A stretch of DNA of 64,000 nucleotides from Actinostola sp. cb2023. Taxonomy: Eukaryota > Cnidaria > Anthozoa > Actiniaria > Actinostolidae. Under the pieces are notes generated by a model. The model was not told the origin of the DNA. It saw only the letters and a program-made list of their open reading frames with translations, and searched no databases. The stretch spans positions 147,566 through 211,565 of the forward strand of contig JAUJYZ010000171.1 of NCBI GenBank assembly GCA_033675265.1. The letters run 5' to 3'. A program made the translations under genes and the position numbers. Below, in pieces: positions 61,807-64,000 of the stretch (position 1 is its first letter; each line of letters starts with the position of its first letter).

Positions 61807-64000
61807 ATGGTGTGTGTAAATAGTTTGAAAATTAAAATTTCCACTTACTATAAGTATTTTTGGTACGAAGGATGCATATGGGAATACGTGTTTCGAGTAA
61901 AAAGATCTAAAAAGCATCAGGTCCGGTCAATAAATACAAGATACAAAATGGTTCTCAGTGCAATCTACCGAGTTGATGAAAAGTCATGATTTCAAAACTA
62001 TCGGATGTCCGTGTGTAATTTAAAACGAAGACAACACACAACGAATGCTGGTCAAACGAGATTTATTCGCGATCTTTACTCTAAATGAAACCCTTTTACT
62101 CTGAATAAACGAATTTTGGTCGCAGTCTCTGTTTCACTAAGTCTTCATTTGGAAGTATTTTTTCAATACTTTAGATCACTGTAATCGGCATGACTTTATA
62201 TGAACCGGCTTTGGCGTTTACACTATTGATGAGTTTAAATCGGTTGGAAAGAGGTTACAGTGTGTGTAAATAGAGTCCCGATTAAAACGAATTTTGGTCG
62301 CAGTCTCTGGTCCACTAAGTCTTCATTTGGAAGTATTTTTCAGTTTCAATACACAATTGTAGATCAGTGATCATGGCAGCTTACCTTATTCCAACCAGCA
62401 TTTAGAAATTGCCATACAGGTTAAAAAAAAAAACAATGTTTAAAACGGATAAAACGGCACAAACTACTATGAGGTTTTACCGCCACGTGCACACACAATC
62501 TAACATGTTTGTCTTGTACCTTCCACGCGCCCCGCGTCAAAAGGATTGACTGATTGCTAGTGTAAACAAGCATAATTAAGTTACATAATCAGGATCAAAA
62601 GATTAGACAGTCAAAAAATCTTACAAACCTTACTTTTTATTGGTGATAGGATAGATTGTATTAAAATTTTCACTATATTTTATTTTTACAGTTTGTACGT
62701 CTCTAATACTCAATATCTTGTGATTATAGAAACGCAATAGTACTACAATGATTGACCAACCAAGATATACGATCTTTAATAGACTCCTGCACGCACAATG
62801 TTTCATTCGTATATTGCACATATTGTGAGTGCAATCTAGTCTGTTTCTCAAACCGTTAGTGCAACTGTAACTTGCGTTTAAAACTTTATCTTTGGGACTG
62901 TGCCGCCTTACTATAAAATATCTAGCCCCCTTATATTCAACCAATATTTTCTCTAACCTCTGACAGGTTGTGGTTTGGATACCACTGAAATTTATCCATA
63001 TTTCTCTTGAATGTCAGACAAGCAAAATATATAGGGGGATCGACGCATATGCATTCAGTTTTTTTTTGTAATTCGGTAGGTACTACCTGGAACATTTTTA
63101 CAAAATTTCAATTAAAGGTTCCCCCAATTCTTTTACAAGACCAACATAAAATGTGGTATCATAGTCCACGGCTACTGCTTGCCCAATCTGAAGTGTCAGT
63201 TGGCCGCCATTGTAATCCTGTGAAAATATTTCACAAACAACTTTAGTTTAAAGGTTTTTATATGAATACTATTTTTACGTTCAGAATAGAGATTGTTGTT
63301 ACTAGCTTTTAAAACTGTTTAGTAATATACTGTTATGATTATCTTTTTCTCTGTCTGATACACTTCTTCCGCCTGAGAAGTTATCGCTTTGCCAGTTCCT
63401 TGTTTCGGCTGTATTTGTATCTGTTTTTTGAAAATTTATCAGATTTATTTCATTGTCTATCTCTTTTGTTTGTTGGCCACCATGTCCATTCTGTTGAAGC
63501 GAAAAAAATCCTCTGTTAGTTTATGTAGTCATTGGACTGAACTCATGTGCCTTTTCGTCGAGCATTTTACCTGTACATACAATGCAATCAGATACAATAC
63601 AATATGGGACTATAAGGTATCAGGATTATACGTTTGGAACACCTATGTCCCTTTGAACTTCTGACACACACAGCGCTGCTTACAATATGTTTACCAAGAA
63701 AGTAAGACATTTCACTGAAAGCTGAAAGAATGTAGTTTTTTTGAGTAATACTTTCCATATTTTTAGATAAGTTTCACTATGAGAAATGGTAAGGCCGCGT
63801 ATACGTGAAAATTCGACCATAGTTGCGATTCTAAAAAGTTCGACTGCACATGGATTTGAAGTTAAGCTTCGTGAAAAACACACTCAACAGACTCTCGAGA
63901 TAATGAAACTCACAAACGGGTCCCGTTTTCCGATAACGGTTAGATCAACCGCATCTCTTATCGCCAAAGTTGAACATCGATTTTATTGCCTATTGTGTCA
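61807..64000. repeat. Array unit 11, partial, error-rich end
   Basis: About 2.2 kb of the unit before the window ends. From about 62900 onward, insertions, deletions and substitutions occur every few tens of bases, and exon A (about 62911-63217) cannot be read. Confidence 0.85.
62900..64000. other. Low-accuracy sequence at contig end
   Basis: Compared with the same positions in units 2-10, small indels and substitutions appear every 10-40 bases and grow denser to the right, for example extra C at 62934, a duplicated GTGG near 62971 and missing bases near 63478. Units elsewhere differ by less than about 1 percent by eye. This fits an unpolished long-read contig end, not biological decay. ORFs in this stretch are unreliable. 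Confidence 0.85.

Larger units (their letters stand above)
4751..64000. repeat. Tandem array of a ~3.83-kb unit
   Basis: The same sequence recurs head to tail. The anchor ATGGTGTGTGTAAATAG appears at 5389, 15202, 19043, 22652, 26489, 30326, 34157, 50299, 54129, 57960 and 61807. Undisturbed spacings are 3830-3847 bp, with one of 3609 bp. Copies look nearly identical apart from minisatellite and homopolymer lengths, which implies recent amplification or ongoing homogenisation. Two mobile-element insertions account for the long spacings. No rRNA, snRNA, histone or tRNA gene was recognised in the unit. It does hold two exon-like minus-strand segments. The array continues past the right end of the window. 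Confidence 0.97.

Noticed and set aside
4751..64000. rDNA, 5S, histone or snRNA repeat cluster
   Set aside because: No conserved rRNA, snRNA or histone sequence was recognised in any part of the 3.83-kb unit on either strand.

Overview
This is eukaryotic, almost certainly invertebrate animal DNA. It is AT-rich, has spliced genes with GTAAGT/GTGAGT donors, and carries an L1/Tx1-type LINE, a Tc1/mariner-type transposase, an Academ-like transposon with a DUF6589-type transposase plus RecQ-like helicase, and an HUH/SF3 Rep gene. From memory this mix is typical of cnidarians (corals, anemones) and also occurs in molluscs and sponges. I cannot name the species, and no database was searched.

Left flank (1-4750): non-repeated DNA with a 237-bp palindromic MITE at 756-992, a decayed protein-kinase pseudogene on the minus strand (about 1020-1560) beside an ORF with one membrane span, and several exon-like minus-strand fragments up to about 3430.

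Tandem array (about 4751 to the window end): head-to-tail copies of a unit of about 3.83 kb. There is a scrambled partial copy, ten units between fixed anchors, and a partial last copy. Each unit holds two exon-like minus-strand segments, a 116-bp minisatellite with variable copy number, a poly-G tract (6-23 G) and short internal duplications. The array is interrupted twice. An L1-like retrotransposon (7014-13318, minus strand, 9-bp target duplication), itself split by a 1,017-bp TTAA-flanked element, sits in the leftmost unit. A 12,874-bp block (35241-48114) sits in the seventh unit with an exact TA duplication.

The 12.9-kb block is nested. Its two ends are identical-length (263 bp) copies, in the same orientation, of one MITE with Tc1/mariner-type ends. 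Between them lie a Tc1-like DD34E transposase with one frameshift and an intact 482-codon Rep-like gene (HUH nickase plus SF3 helicase). Rep is bracketed by repeat clusters that look like Rep-binding iterons: an inverted pair of three 10-bp repeats at its 3' end and three 16-bp direct repeats upstream. The left MITE has been split by an 8,358-bp Academ-like transposon with 102-bp perfect terminal inverted repeats and a 9-bp target duplication. Its helicase (plus strand) and six-exon transposase (minus strand) are convergent. The transposase introns contain two further small elements.

The last roughly 1.1 kb shows many small indels relative to other units, as expected at an unpolished contig end. 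At least five apparent frameshifts in otherwise young elements fall in homopolymers, so some gene breaks may be assembly errors.
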